A stretch of 64,000 nucleotides of DNA. It comes from an uncultured Porticoccus sp. Its GTDB lineage: Bacteria; Pseudomonadota; Gammaproteobacteria; Pseudomonadales; Porticoccaceae. Where the stretch lies: assembly GCF_913061305.1 (NCBI RefSeq), contig NZ_CAJXST010000008.1, positions 62,001-126,000 of the forward strand. The letters are read 5' to 3'. Positions 31,130-39,795 of the stretch are shown piece by piece (position 1 is the first letter of the stretch; each line of letters starts with the position of its first letter). The notes beneath the pieces are model-generated. The model saw only the letters and a list, made by a program, of their open reading frames with translations, made no database searches and had not been told where the DNA came from. The translations under genes and the position numbers were made by a program.

Positions 31130-31966
31130 TCAGGGCAGTTTTTGCAGGGGATAAATATCAAAACGGGTAGATTTTCCCTTGAGAGAATACCCCGGTTCGC
31201 GACCATTCAGAACCGGGGCGTGTGCGGGCCGCTTCACAACAACACGGTAACGCGCCTTGCCGAGAGCCGCGGTCAATAACTCCCCGGTATCGTCTGGCCC
31301 CACGAGCTGATGAAAAATCTGCATCTCTTTTTTCACTTTGCTGGACTTTTCTCTGGGCGGAAACATGGGATCGAGATAAATGACATCAGGACATTGCTGA
31401 TCCGTCAGTGTTTTCAGGTAATCGACTGAGTCCTGACAGACCGTTTTAATACGCTGCAGGATCCCCGCCAAGGCAGGGTCTTCCTCCGCCTCCGCCGTGT
31501 CACAGGCTCGAGAAAGCCCGTCGGCAAGCAACGCAAAAATAACGGGGTTTCGTTCAATCATGGTCACCTGTGCTCCCAGGGAAGCGAGTATGAAACCATC
31601 GCGACCCAGACCCGCGGTAAGATCCAGCAGTTGGGGGCGGAATCCACTACGGCTTAGGCCGGTGGCCTTGGCAATATCCTGCCCCCTGCCGCCGCCGTGC
31701 AAGCGACGATGACGCGCCGCACCCAAGGCGAACTCGCATCGAACCGGCCCCGGCGCTTTTGGGCCCAGTTGTTGTAGCGACAACCCCCCATCATCAACAA
31801 CCAGCATCAACCGCTCTTGTGCCGCATCAGGTGCGTCCTGTGCCGACGCCACAGGCAGGAGCGGTAACGATAGCTCTCTGGAAAGCAAACCGGCCCGGTT
31901 TTCGAAACCGGGCCGGGGCCAAATAGCGAGAGACAGTTTAGTGCTACTGGATCGGGACAAGCTCAA
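31130..31966 (-). CDS. rsmJ: 16S rRNA (guanine-1516-N2)-methyltransferase
   Basis: The protein methylates G1516 of 16S rRNA. ARHRRLHGGGRGQDIAKA, LLDLTAGLGRDGFILAS (SAM motif I) and VIYLDPMFPPREKSSKVKKE are characteristic of RsmJ. The ATG at 31966 gives 278 residues and overlaps the upstream OmpA-like gene by 23 bases. A perfect hairpin lies within codons for residues 17-26, so either the start is right and the hairpin is coding, or translation starts later; the LLSRELSLPLL segment after the hairpin aligns with the N-terminus of homologs as I recall them. Confidence 0.88.
   Translation of the reverse strand: MSLSRSSSTKLSLAIWPRPGFENRAGLLSRELSLPLLPVASAQDAPDAAQERLMLVVDDGGLSLQQLGPKAPGPVRCEFALGAARHRRLHGGGRGQDIAKATGLSRSGFRPQLLDLTAGLGRDGFILASLGAQVTMIERNPVIFALLADGLSRACDTAEAEEDPALAGILQRIKTVCQDSVDYLKTLTDQQCPDVIYLDPMFPPREKSSKVKKEMQIFHQLVGPDDTGELLTAALGKARYRVVVKRPAHAPVLNGREPGYSLKGKSTRFDIYPLQKLP
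31890..31916 (-). terminator. Perfect 12-bp hairpin at the end of the OmpA-like gene, inside rsmJ
   Basis: CCGGCCCGGTTT and AAACCGGGCCGG are perfect complements with a three-base loop. On the minus strand TTTGCTTT follows. It lies 28 bases past the OmpA-like stop codon and inside the rsmJ reading frame, so it would terminate the lipoprotein transcript while limiting rsmJ. Confidence 0.6.
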
Positions 31967-32594
31967 GCTCTACCCGACGGTTGGCTTGTCGACCCTCTGC
32001 CGTATCATTGCTGGCAACTGGGTAGCGATAACCATAGCCAGTGCTCCACACCCGTCCACTCACAATTCCCTGACTCATGAGCATCTGGCCAACACTGGCT
32101 GCACGCCGCTCACTCAGGGTCTGGTTGTATTCTGCACTACCGGTTGAATCCGTGTGTCCGGCAATGCGTATATTGGTTTTATCAAACTCTTTTAGGACAA
32201 TGGCAACGGACTCAAGTGTGCTATAGAACTCCGAACGAACTTCGTGACGATCCACACCAAAGGTGATACTGCTAGGCATGACAAGGCGGATGTTGTCACC
32301 CTCGCGAACAACCCGAACTCCGGTCCCCTCCAGTTTTGCGCGAAGTGCGGCTTCCTGACGGTCCATATAATAGCCAATACCACCGCCAACGGCAGCACCT
32401 GCCACAGCACCGGTCAGAACCCCCTTCTTGCGGTCTCCACTACTGGAGGTAGCCGCGCCGATCAAAGCGCCCGACACGGCCCCAATACCAGCCCCCTTTG
32501 CTGTATTGCTGGTTTTCTGTTGTCCGGTATAGGGGTCTGTGGACATACAGGCCGTCAGGGAGATAGCAAGAATGGCTAACAGAATTTTTTTCAT
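31944..32594 (-). CDS. OmpA-family lipoprotein (YiaD-like)
   Basis: The 216-residue protein has a lipoprotein signal ending LTAC (Cys16), then two glycine-zipper hairpins (KGAGIGAVSGALIGAA, TGAVAGAAVGGGIGYYMD) and a C-terminal OmpA domain with IRIAGHTDSTGSAEYNQTLS and RQANRRVELEL, the peptidoglycan (diaminopimelate) binding residues. It probably anchors the outer membrane to the wall. It is divergent from the LRR lipoprotein. Confidence 0.88.
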   Translation of the reverse strand: MKKILLAILAISLTACMSTDPYTGQQKTSNTAKGAGIGAVSGALIGAATSSSGDRKKGVLTGAVAGAAVGGGIGYYMDRQEAALRAKLEGTGVRVVREGDNIRLVMPSSITFGVDRHEVRSEFYSTLESVAIVLKEFDKTNIRIAGHTDSTGSAEYNQTLSERRAASVGQMLMSQGIVSGRVWSTGYGYRYPVASNDTAEGRQANRRVELELVPIQ

Positions 32595-32732
32595 GTCACT
32601 TCCTCATTAAAACGATAAAACGTACTGAACGTGGATACCTGAAACAATAAACTACTATATTCTTACTAACAGGAGAGCCAACGCGTTGAAATTCGTTGCC
32701 TTACTTTAATACAAAATGCGGTTTCCAACCCT

Positions 32733-33167
32733 ATGAAAAAACACATCCTCTTCGTTATTGTGGTCATCAGCACGCTTTTGAGTGGCTGCGAAAAATATAC
32801 TTTCACCTTTAACGAACAACCTGTCCTAGAACCACCCGAGCTGTTATCCGGCTACAAAATTCCGGATCCGGCACTTGCTGTCTGCGTGGAACAGGCGATC
32901 AAGGACTTTGCCGTGACCCGCGCGAACCAGTTATCGCAACTCAACTGTTCTAACGCAGGAATTGCCGATCTTTCGGGCCTTGAAATTTTCACGGGTCTTA
33001 TTATCGTCAACCTGGCACAAAACCAGCTTACCTCTATAAAGCCGCTACTCTATTTACCTAACCTCGATAGAGTTTCTCTGGAAGCCAATACCTCTCTCGA
33101 CTGTTCAGATGGGCAACTACTCTCGGAGCAAGTCGAGGGTCAGGTAAAACTCCCAGGGCATTGCTAA
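32733..33167 (+). CDS. Small leucine-rich-repeat lipoprotein of unknown function
   Basis: The 144-residue protein begins with a lipoprotein signal (lipobox LLSGC, Cys19). The segment from about residue 70 reads SQLNCSNAGIADLSGLEIF then GLIIVNLAQNQLTSIKPL and LPNLDRVSLEANTSLDCSD, two to three LRRs of the internalin type with L-x2-L-x-L-x2-N spacing. Four Cys remain after the lipid Cys and could form caps. I do not know a function. It stands alone between a divergent OmpA-like gene and a gene-free stretch. Confidence 0.7.
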   Translation: MKKHILFVIVVISTLLSGCEKYTFTFNEQPVLEPPELLSGYKIPDPALAVCVEQAIKDFAVTRANQLSQLNCSNAGIADLSGLEIFTGLIIVNLAQNQLTSIKPLLYLPNLDRVSLEANTSLDCSDGQLLSEQVEGQVKLPGHC

Positions 33168-33540
33168 CCTCTAACGAGCCGCAATCAGATCAGTTGACAA
33201 CAAACGATAAATAGTTCTCCAAAGTTACCCACAAATTCTGTGGATAACTTTGTGCACTACTTTCGTAAAACTTGGGCGAGTCCACGCAAAACGGGGCACT
33301 CAAACAAAATGGCTACTTTTTGATCATTACATAAAACCCTTACAAATCATTAAGTTAGGTATTTAAAAAACCTAAATCAATGACTTACAATAGATTCTCA
33401 ACATTTACTTAAGGTTATTAGTGTAATTGTGGACAATATAAAACTGATTGATAGTGCTTTTGGAGGGCTGACCAGCTTTTATACGCTGCAGGGTAAGTGC
33501 TTGCCGCCAGTAAAAACACGGTTTTTCGGCAAAATCGCAC
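33168..33540 (+). other. Gene-free 373-base stretch with DnaA-box-like sites
   Basis: The stretch holds an inverted repeat GTTAC-CCACA-AATTC-TGTGG-ATAAC (33224-33249). Its right arm contains TGTGGATAA (33239-33247), the complement of the DnaA box TTATCCACA; its left arm is TTACCCACA (33225-33233), one change away. A third near match, TGTGGACAA, is at 33428-33436. Bases about 33300-33420 are AT-rich (TTTAAAAAACCTAAATCAA). No ORF in either strand looks real. It could be a DnaA-binding regulatory site; nothing else marks it as an origin. Confidence 0.35.
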
Positions 33541-34314
33541 TCATACCCGGGATAGTACCAGCCAGTCGACTCCATCATTCTGGCAGGCATAGTGGATGGA
33601 AAACAGATCAGATGGCAGGTTACTCATCATTGCCTGCACCGCCGCCAGAGAATTGTTCTGCTCACTGATATGACCCAATACCAGCTGTTGTAGCTGGTAC
33701 GTCTGGATATTTTGCAGCAAATCGAGTGATTGCCGATTATTTAAATGTCCCCAATCACCGGCAATACGCCTTTTCAGCGACGGCGGGTAAGTGCCGTTAG
33801 CCAGCATAGCGGCATCGTGATTACACTCGAGAAGCAATCCGTGACAGCCAATGAAATGTTGAATGACATGTGCCGAGATACTTCCCAAATCGGTTAGCAC
33901 GCCCAGAGACAGATTGTCACTGCTCCGTACGACGTACTGGACAGGTTCTCTGGCATCATGGGGCACCGCGACAGGCGTCACAGCAAGATCGCCAATCACA
34001 AAATCCGAGTGACTGTCTATCAGCTTGAGATCAATACCGGAGAAAAGCGAAAAGGACAGAGCTCGGTGGGTACCCGCCGTCATATAGACCGTCAATCCGT
34101 ACTTTCTGGCCAATGGAAGGACACCGCGGATATGATCCCCATGTTCATGGGTCACCAGAATGGCGTTGAGGTCACTGGGCTGTGTGCCCAGCCTTTCAAG
34201 TCGCCTCTCCGTTTCCTTGATTGAAAACCCGCAATCAATCAACAACCGGGTTGAGCCGACATCCACAATCGTAGCGTTACCCCTGCTGCCGCTCCCCAGT
34301 GAAGCAAACCGCAT
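33541..34314 (-). CDS. MBL-fold metal-dependent hydrolase (YycJ-like)
   Basis: This metallo-beta-lactamase-fold protein of 257 residues has the first motif LVTHEHGDHIRG (HxHxDH, about residues 54-65). SLGSGSRGNATIVDVG at the start, the GVLTDLGSIS block and the LECNHDAAML block are characteristic of the YycJ/WalJ group, which may act as a 5' exonuclease or phosphodiesterase. The substrate is not known here. It lies two bases after bamC, so it is the third gene of dapA-bamC-MBL. Confidence 0.88.
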   Translation of the reverse strand: MRFASLGSGSRGNATIVDVGSTRLLIDCGFSIKETERRLERLGTQPSDLNAILVTHEHGDHIRGVLPLARKYGLTVYMTAGTHRALSFSLFSGIDLKLIDSHSDFVIGDLAVTPVAVPHDAREPVQYVVRSSDNLSLGVLTDLGSISAHVIQHFIGCHGLLLECNHDAAMLANGTYPPSLKRRIAGDWGHLNNRQSLDLLQNIQTYQLQQLVLGHISEQNNSLAAVQAMMSNLPSDLFSIHYACQNDGVDWLVLSRV

Positions 34315-34316
34315 AA

Positions 34317-35360
34317 TCAGCTCAAATTGCCGCGAATTACCTTGAGCAATTTAATAGCGAGCGAGCGCTCCAGCTTATCCCTGCTCTTATCAGCTATCCT
34401 TACCTCCACTGTCTGCTCATTGCGAACCAACTCGACCCAATACTCGACAGGGGGCACTTTTTCGACTTTATTGCCAAGATTGAGCACCCACTCCTTGAGT
34501 GTCTGCCCCTTCTCTTCAGCAATAATTTCCTGAAACTCAACCTGTAATCTACCCGCTGAACGATTCTGATCGATGATAGTGTAACCGCCCCGGGAGAGCG
34601 AGTTGAGCAGGGACGCCCAGGCCCTGTCATAGTTGAGATTCATCTTGATGTAGGGATCAGTATCTGCGGAAGAGACCACCTCAACCTGTTCCTGACCACC
34701 GATAGTCTGGGCAAGTAGTGAAACGCTGCCACTATTGATCTCGCTGGCGAGAGAGTTGGAAACGATTTCGACGAATTCCAATTCCCGGGAGTCATCCATC
34801 GACGTCTCGGGCCAAGAACCCGCATCGCCTTCCTTGCCAATAGGTGCAGACATCTGCAGCAGGCTGGCTTCTGTACTGTTGACACCGATGCCAGGAACTA
34901 TTTTAAAGCGAAAACGGTGGCTCTTGTCCTCATCGTCCTTGAATTGCAGCCAACCCGTTTCAATAATACCGCTACTGGCATCTACCCGGGTCGTGGGGAC
35001 ACTACTGCGCGAGAGAATATTTCTGATTCTTGGCCAAACTTCTTCAGCGGGCTTGTTAATCGCTATCCATCGGCTACCTGAGAATGTCTCAATTTTTACC
35101 GTTTCTTCAAAAACATTTTCCGAGAGCGGCTGCGGCCTGGGAACAACAAAATATTCTGAACCAGCCCCAGCATCAGGGACTGCAGGGACATCATAAAGCT
35201 GACCGATTGCACCTGAGCTTTTGCCCTCGGGTACAACCATCGGCGGGACTTCCTCTGAGAGCAGATAATCATTACTTTTGTCGCGAACAAGATTATTTCC
35301 ACAACCAGCCATTGCCAGTAACGCCATAATCACTGATAGCTTTTTCAGTGTTGCCTTCAT
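34317..35360 (-). CDS. bamC: Outer membrane protein assembly factor BamC
   Basis: The 347-residue lipoprotein has the lipobox LAMAGC (Cys20), then an unstructured N-terminus of the sort that binds BamD, and two helix-grip domains (about residues 95-210 and 230-345). The downstream SRWIAINKPAEEVWPRIRN and YDRAWASLLNSLSRGGYTI blocks mark the two domains. It overlaps the dapA stop by four bases (ATGA), as in many gammaproteobacteria, which gives the name despite low conservation. Confidence 0.9.
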   Translation of the reverse strand: MKATLKKLSVIMALLAMAGCGNNLVRDKSNDYLLSEEVPPMVVPEGKSSGAIGQLYDVPAVPDAGAGSEYFVVPRPQPLSENVFEETVKIETFSGSRWIAINKPAEEVWPRIRNILSRSSVPTTRVDASSGIIETGWLQFKDDEDKSHRFRFKIVPGIGVNSTEASLLQMSAPIGKEGDAGSWPETSMDDSRELEFVEIVSNSLASEINSGSVSLLAQTIGGQEQVEVVSSADTDPYIKMNLNYDRAWASLLNSLSRGGYTIIDQNRSAGRLQVEFQEIIAEEKGQTLKEWVLNLGNKVEKVPPVEYWVELVRNEQTVEVRIADKSRDKLERSLAIKLLKVIRGNLS

Positions 35361-36271
35361 CCAGTGAACTCCGAATTGACTGTTTGTACACCGCTCAGCA
35401 GATCAGCCTGCTCAAGAGCTCTGGTAACTTTTAAATGATAGGCCGCAGACAACTCGGTAAGCGGGAGACGTATGGCATGTTCCATCAAACCCATTTCCGC
35501 TACAGCCCACTTGACCGGGATGGGATTGGATTCGACAAACATCGCTTCATGGATAGGAATAAGCCGGTTGTTTATTTCACGCGCCGCATCCACCTCGCCG
35601 GCGAGCGCCAAACGACACATCTCAGCCATTAATCTGGGGGCAACATTGGCCGTGACAGAGATATCACCATGGCCACCCCTCAGGATCAATTCCAGCGCAG
35701 TGAAGTCATCGCCCGAATAAATGGCAAAATCCTCAGGGCAGGTACTGACCAACTGGTTAACACGGTCTAGGTCACCGGTGGCCTCTTTAATACCGACAAT
35801 ATTGGGGATTTCGGCAAGCCTCGCAACAGTGGCGGGGAGCATATCACAGGCCGTACGACCGGGCACATTGTAGAGAATCTGCGGAATATCCACGGCTTCT
35901 GCAATTGCTTTGTGGTGAAGATAGAGGCCTTCCTGGGTGGGCTTGTTGTAATAGGGCGTTACCAGCAGGCAGGCATCTGCACCGATCTGTTGCGCTCGAT
36001 GGGTCCACTCTATGGCTTCTCTGGTCGAGTTTGCACCAGTGCCAGCAATCACGGGGACCCGACCATCGGCATCTTCGACAATCGCAGCGATGGTCGCCAT
36101 ATGTTCCTGCACATCGAGTGTCGGCGACTCACCGGTGGTGCCCACAGCGACAATCGCATTGGTGCCCTGGGCAATATGCCACTCCACCAAACGCTTCAGA
36201 CAATCCCAGTCAACTTCCTGATTATCGCGAAACATGGGCGTAACCAGAGCAACAATACTGCCGGTGATCAT
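35357..36271 (-). CDS. dapA: 4-hydroxy-tetrahydrodipicolinate synthase
   Basis: This TIM-barrel lyase condenses pyruvate with aspartate semialdehyde at the start of lysine and diaminopimelate synthesis. From MITGSIVALVTPM the protein has 304 residues; ALVTPMFRDNQEVDW, GTTGESPTL, YNVPGRTACDMLP and GIKEATGDLDRVNQL (catalytic Schiff-base Lys) are conserved. The C-terminus is extended by about ten residues (LSGVQTVNSEFTG). The open frame runs to 36340, but the ATG at 36271 fits homologs. Confidence 0.97.
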   Translation of the reverse strand: MITGSIVALVTPMFRDNQEVDWDCLKRLVEWHIAQGTNAIVAVGTTGESPTLDVQEHMATIAAIVEDADGRVPVIAGTGANSTREAIEWTHRAQQIGADACLLVTPYYNKPTQEGLYLHHKAIAEAVDIPQILYNVPGRTACDMLPATVARLAEIPNIVGIKEATGDLDRVNQLVSTCPEDFAIYSGDDFTALELILRGGHGDISVTANVAPRLMAEMCRLALAGEVDAAREINNRLIPIHEAMFVESNPIPVKWAVAEMGLMEHAIRLPLTELSAAYHLKVTRALEQADLLSGVQTVNSEFTG

Positions 36272-36389
36272 CGGAGGAGCCTCAAAATAGCCAAGAAAAA
36301 TAGAACGCGTAATGGTACTGACCAGCAACCTGGGGCACAAGCATTATGAAAAAATTAGGCATTGGCTCCAGGGTTAGTGACAAAGGGCC

Positions 36390-36399
36390 GGGGGGGGGG
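36390..36399 (+). repeat. Ten-base G homopolymer upstream of dapA
   Basis: Ten consecutive G residues lie in the 263-base gap between the lpxL-like stop and dapA start. They fall inside the transcript or promoter region of dapA (about 120 bases before its start). Such runs are prone to length change. No convincing gene overlaps it. Confidence 0.8.
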
Positions 36400-36534
36400 A
36401 TTGGGTCCGCCGGCCAGAGAAGCGACCTGTATGTCAGACCATTGAGCACGACAGAGTTCCTCATCCTGGCGCTATGCTTGATGGTTTTCCGGCCACTTCA
36501 TCCGTCATTTCCAGTTTGGCCTGGGCAGGCTCTA

Positions 36535-37467
36535 CTATTTGCTGCTCTTGGGATAGGGTCTTGATTCGCCGGGCGGGCGGGTTTTAAAGCGCCGGTGAAT
36601 CCACATATACTGATCCGGTTGCTCGAGTATCATTTTCTCAACCTGTCGGTTAACCGTTTCAGCATCTGCCAGATCATCACCTGTCGGAAAGTCTTGTAAA
36701 GGCGGATGCACTACAATCCGATACCCCTGACCATCAGGCAACCTCACCTGGGAAAAGGGCAGGACAAGGGCGTTGCCGGTTTTGGCAAAACGCGCGGTGG
36801 CCGTGACCGTGGCTGCCGGAACCCCAAAGAATCGGGCAAACACACTCTGTTTTCGCCCATAATCCTGATCGGGGGCATACCAGATAATTCTACCCTGGCG
36901 AAGTGCCTTGAACATACCGCGAATGTCTTCCCGAGGATAAACCACACCCAGCGGGTCTCTTACCCGGCGTCCTTTACTCTGCACATAGTCATACACAGGA
37001 TTTTTATGGGGACGGTACATGCCATCAATCGAGTGTCTCGCAGACAGGGCAGATGCACCGACTTCAAGCGTAGTGAAGTGGATGGCCATCAGCAGCGCTC
37101 CCCTACCCTGCAAGCCCTCGATATTTTCCAGACCCTCAATGGTAATCAGCTTATTAAGCCGTTGTGTGGGCCACCACCAGGCCATGCCAATTTCAAAAAA
37201 GGCAATGCCATAGCTGATAAAATTATCCCGCAGCAACTTCTGGCGCTGTGATTCTTCCATCTCAGGGAAGCACCATCGCAGGTTGATATCTGCCACCTCT
37301 CGACGATAGCGGCTCCGCCAGAACATTATTCGGCCGATACAACCACCGAGCCAAAGCAACACCGGATACGGAAGGATCACCAACAAACGCCAGCAGCCCA
37401 AGCTTAACCAGGTCAGCCAATAACGGGGGTGGAGAAAGCGCCACTTGAAATCATGGTTATTAATCAT
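36535..37467 (-). CDS. LpxL/HtrB-family lipid A acyltransferase
   Basis: The 310-residue inner-membrane protein adds a secondary acyl chain to lipid A. A hydrophobic N-terminal segment (YWLTWLSLGCWRLLVILPY) precedes the catalytic H-x4-E motif HFTTLE (His130, Glu135); FFGVPAATVTA and RPHKNPVYDYV are further conserved blocks. LpxL and LpxM cannot be told apart with certainty. It runs toward dapA, separated by the poly-G gap. Confidence 0.9.
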   Translation of the reverse strand: MINNHDFKWRFLHPRYWLTWLSLGCWRLLVILPYPVLLWLGGCIGRIMFWRSRYRREVADINLRWCFPEMEESQRQKLLRDNFISYGIAFFEIGMAWWWPTQRLNKLITIEGLENIEGLQGRGALLMAIHFTTLEVGASALSARHSIDGMYRPHKNPVYDYVQSKGRRVRDPLGVVYPREDIRGMFKALRQGRIIWYAPDQDYGRKQSVFARFFGVPAATVTATARFAKTGNALVLPFSQVRLPDGQGYRIVVHPPLQDFPTGDDLADAETVNRQVEKMILEQPDQYMWIHRRFKTRPPGESRPYPKSSK

Positions 37468-37551
37468 GTCAATTACTGGTTAAAAGGGATTGCTATTATA
37501 AGGACGTTGATGCGTAAAACCATGCATGGGGCGCGGGTTGAAGCTGAAATA

Positions 37552-37785
37552 CTAGACCCTGAAACGGGCATCGAGCTGATCAACCAGCTCGGCCCAATCG
37601 GCATCTTCACTGATGGCCTCTTCCAGAAACGCTCTCTGGGCCTCATTCCAGAACAACGCTTCAGCTAATCTCGTTTCGGGGGGCAGAGGCTGGTGTAGGG
37701 CAATAAAAAGCTCAATGGCGGCTGCGGTAGAGGGCAGCCCCAACTGATCAAAGAGCGTAGATAAGGAGTGAACGCTGGTATCCAT
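37552..37785 (-). CDS. DUF2789 family protein
   Basis: The 77-residue acidic protein begins MDTSVHSLSTLFDQLGLPST and contains WNEAQRAFLEEAISEDADW, which I recognise as the DUF2789 pattern. It is wholly helical by inspection, without signal or membrane segment. The function of the family is unknown. It is 84 bases upstream of the lpxL-like gene on the same strand. Confidence 0.7.
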   Translation of the reverse strand: MDTSVHSLSTLFDQLGLPSTAAAIELFIALHQPLPPETRLAEALFWNEAQRAFLEEAISEDADWAELVDQLDARFRV

Positions 37786-37899
37786 ACATCTCTTATAGGC
37801 GCTGCCACAGCTATTGGCAATGTTACTTGAAGCAATTCACTTCCACCTGAAACTGCAGCAGCAGACCGTATTGAGAGGCCATTGCTAACGAACAAACAC

Positions 37900-39087
37900 T
37901 CAGATCAATCCGCTGATGGGAACCACCGGGTCGACATCAACCTCGTAATCCACACTGTCAATATCAAAGCCAAAGAGCTTGAGAAACTCATGCTTATAAC
38001 CTTTTATGTCAGTCAGCTCAGCCATATTTTCATTGGTGACTTTCAGCCAGTCATCGCCAACCCGCTGCTGAATTTCCGGACGGAGCTCCAGTTCATCCAC
38101 CCGAATTCGTCCTTCGCTGTCCATGCGAGGGGAGTCGCTGTAAAGGCATTCTGTGTAGAGACGATATAGCTGTTCAATACAGCCTTCGTGACTGCCATCA
38201 TCCTTCATGACCTTGAACAGCAGCGCCAGATAAAGCGGCATGATCGGTATCGCGGAACTGGCCTGCGTCACCACTGCCTTGAGCACCGCCACCCGAGCAT
38301 CACCACCGACAGTCGCCAGTTTTTCACGGATCCCCGCAACCTTCTTGTCCAGGTCTTTTTTAGCCTGACCAATCGTACCGTGCCAATACAAATCCCAGGT
38401 GACTTTTTCACCCACATAGGTAAATGCTGCCGTTTTCGCACCAGAGGCCAACACATCAGCCTCTATCAGTGCATCTATCCACATTTGCCAATCCTCACCA
38501 CCCATAACTGCTACGGTGTTGGCAATCTCCTGCTCTGTGGCTGCTTCCAACGAAAAATCCTGAACTTCTTCCTTATCCGTGTTGATACCCCGCAGGGTTA
38601 CATTCTTCCCGATGGGCTTAAGGGTTGAATTGAATACTTCACCCGTCTTCGGGTGCTGGCGCCGGGGAGATGCCAGACTGTAGATCACCAGATCCACCTG
38701 TCCCAGATCGGCTTTGATCGTATCAATTGTCTTTTGCTTTATCTCATCGGAAAACGCATCCCCATTAATGCTTTTCGCGTAAATACCCTCCCTATCGGCA
38801 AACTTGTGAAATGCTGCCGAGTTATACCAACCGGCTGAGGCGGGCTTTTTCTCTGCGCCCTCCTTCTCAAAAAAGATGCCCAGTGTTGAGGCTCCGCAGC
38901 CAAACGCTGCCGTGATCCGGGCAGCCAGGCCGTATCCTGTGGAAGCACCTATCACCAGTACACGCTTGGGACCATCTATCTGCCCCTGACGCCTGATGTA
39001 ATCAATCTGTTCTTTAACATTTGCCTCACAGCCGACTGGGTGGCTGGTAATACACATAAAACCGCGAACTCTCGGCTTAATAATCAT
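37900..39087 (-). CDS. fabV: Enoyl-ACP/trans-2-enoyl-CoA reductase FabV
   Basis: This NADH-dependent reductase of 395 residues completes the fatty acid elongation cycle. [16 protein letters not shown] (about residues 43-58) is the cofactor loop, [16 protein letters not shown] is diagnostic, and [10 protein letters not shown] (about 236-245) is the Y-x8-K catalytic pair of FabV. FabV enzymes are known to resist triclosan, unlike FabI; whether FabI also exists in this genome cannot be seen. The gene is divergent from DoxX. Confidence 0.95.
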   Translation of the reverse strand: MIIKPRVRGFMCITSHPVGCEANVKEQIDYIRRQGQIDGPKRVLVIGASTGYGLAARITAAFGCGASTLGIFFEKEGAEKKPASAGWYNSAAFHKFADREGIYAKSINGDAFSDEIKQKTIDTIKADLGQVDLVIYSLASPRRQHPKTGEVFNSTLKPIGKNVTLRGINTDKEEVQDFSLEAATEQEIANTVAVMGGEDWQMWIDALIEADVLASGAKTAAFTYVGEKVTWDLYWHGTIGQAKKDLDKKVAGIREKLATVGGDARVAVLKAVVTQASSAIPIMPLYLALLFKVMKDDGSHEGCIEQLYRLYTECLYSDSPRMDSEGRIRVDELELRPEIQQRVGDDWLKVTNENMAELTDIKGYKHEFLKLFGFDIDSVDYEVDVDPVVPISGLI

Positions 39088-39261
39088 TGCCTATCTCCAC
39101 AGGAACCCCAAGGGGAGTCAATTAAAATAACGCCGCAATGATACTCTGAAGGCAGCGACGCTCCAAGAAACCTCCCGGAATGCGTATTAAAGGAATTGCC
39201 CCACTGGTACTATCCCGTTAAATTATAATTTCAAACCCGTTTATACCGGAGATAACTGGTT

Positions 39262-39657
39262 ATGACCTACTATGAAGAGCTCGCAAAACTGGTTTTGCGC
39301 ATCGCTGTTGGACTGCTCGTTTTGTTGCACGGCATTGCCAAAATCCTTAATCCGGATTCCCTGGGCTTTATCGGAGGCAAACTGGCGGAATTTGGACTTC
39401 CGTCAGAGATTGCCTATGCCGTCTACCTCGGTGAGGTATTGGGTCCGCTGATGATTGTTTTCGGTTATTTCGCCAGAGCCGGCGCTCTGTTGGTCATCGG
39501 CAATATGCTGGTGGCTATATTGTTAGTCCACGCGGGGGAGCTCTTCCAGCTGACCAATAATGGTGGCTGGGCGCTGGAGTTACAGGGCCTCTATCTATTA
39601 GCGGCACTGGCTATCGCACTCCAGGGCAGCGGCAAATATGCCATTCGCCCGGACTGA
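39262..39657 (+). CDS. DoxX family membrane protein
   Basis: This 131-residue protein has four hydrophobic segments. RIAVGLLVLLHGIAKI at the start and YLGEVLGPLMIVFGYFARAGALL in the middle are typical of DoxX. The function of such small DoxX proteins is not settled; some take part in thiol and redox control. It stands alone between fabV and purC. Confidence 0.85.
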   Translation: MTYYEELAKLVLRIAVGLLVLLHGIAKILNPDSLGFIGGKLAEFGLPSEIAYAVYLGEVLGPLMIVFGYFARAGALLVIGNMLVAILLVHAGELFQLTNNGGWALELQGLYLLAALAIALQGSGKYAIRPD

Positions 39658-39795
39658 CCAAGCAACGTATGGCTACCTGTAACTGACGGCTGTCGATCTG
39701 TTAGAATTAAACGTTTCCGGATCATCAGCAGAGGTCAGTAAAATACCCAGAACTATTCCAATAACACCACCTGCCCGCTGACAGGACTCTTAACC

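Noticed and set aside
33168-33540. Chromosomal replication origin
   Set aside because: Only one perfect and two near DnaA boxes were found, and dnaA, dnaN, mnmG and parAB are all absent nearby.
33429-33668. 79-codon plus-strand frame in and past the gene-free stretch
   Set aside because: Most of its second half is antisense to the MBL gene, and no start signal or similarity is seen.
36346-36564. 72-codon plus-strand frame through the ten-G run
   Set aside because: Low-complexity translation, no ribosome site and no known pattern; it overlaps the end of the lpxL-like gene.
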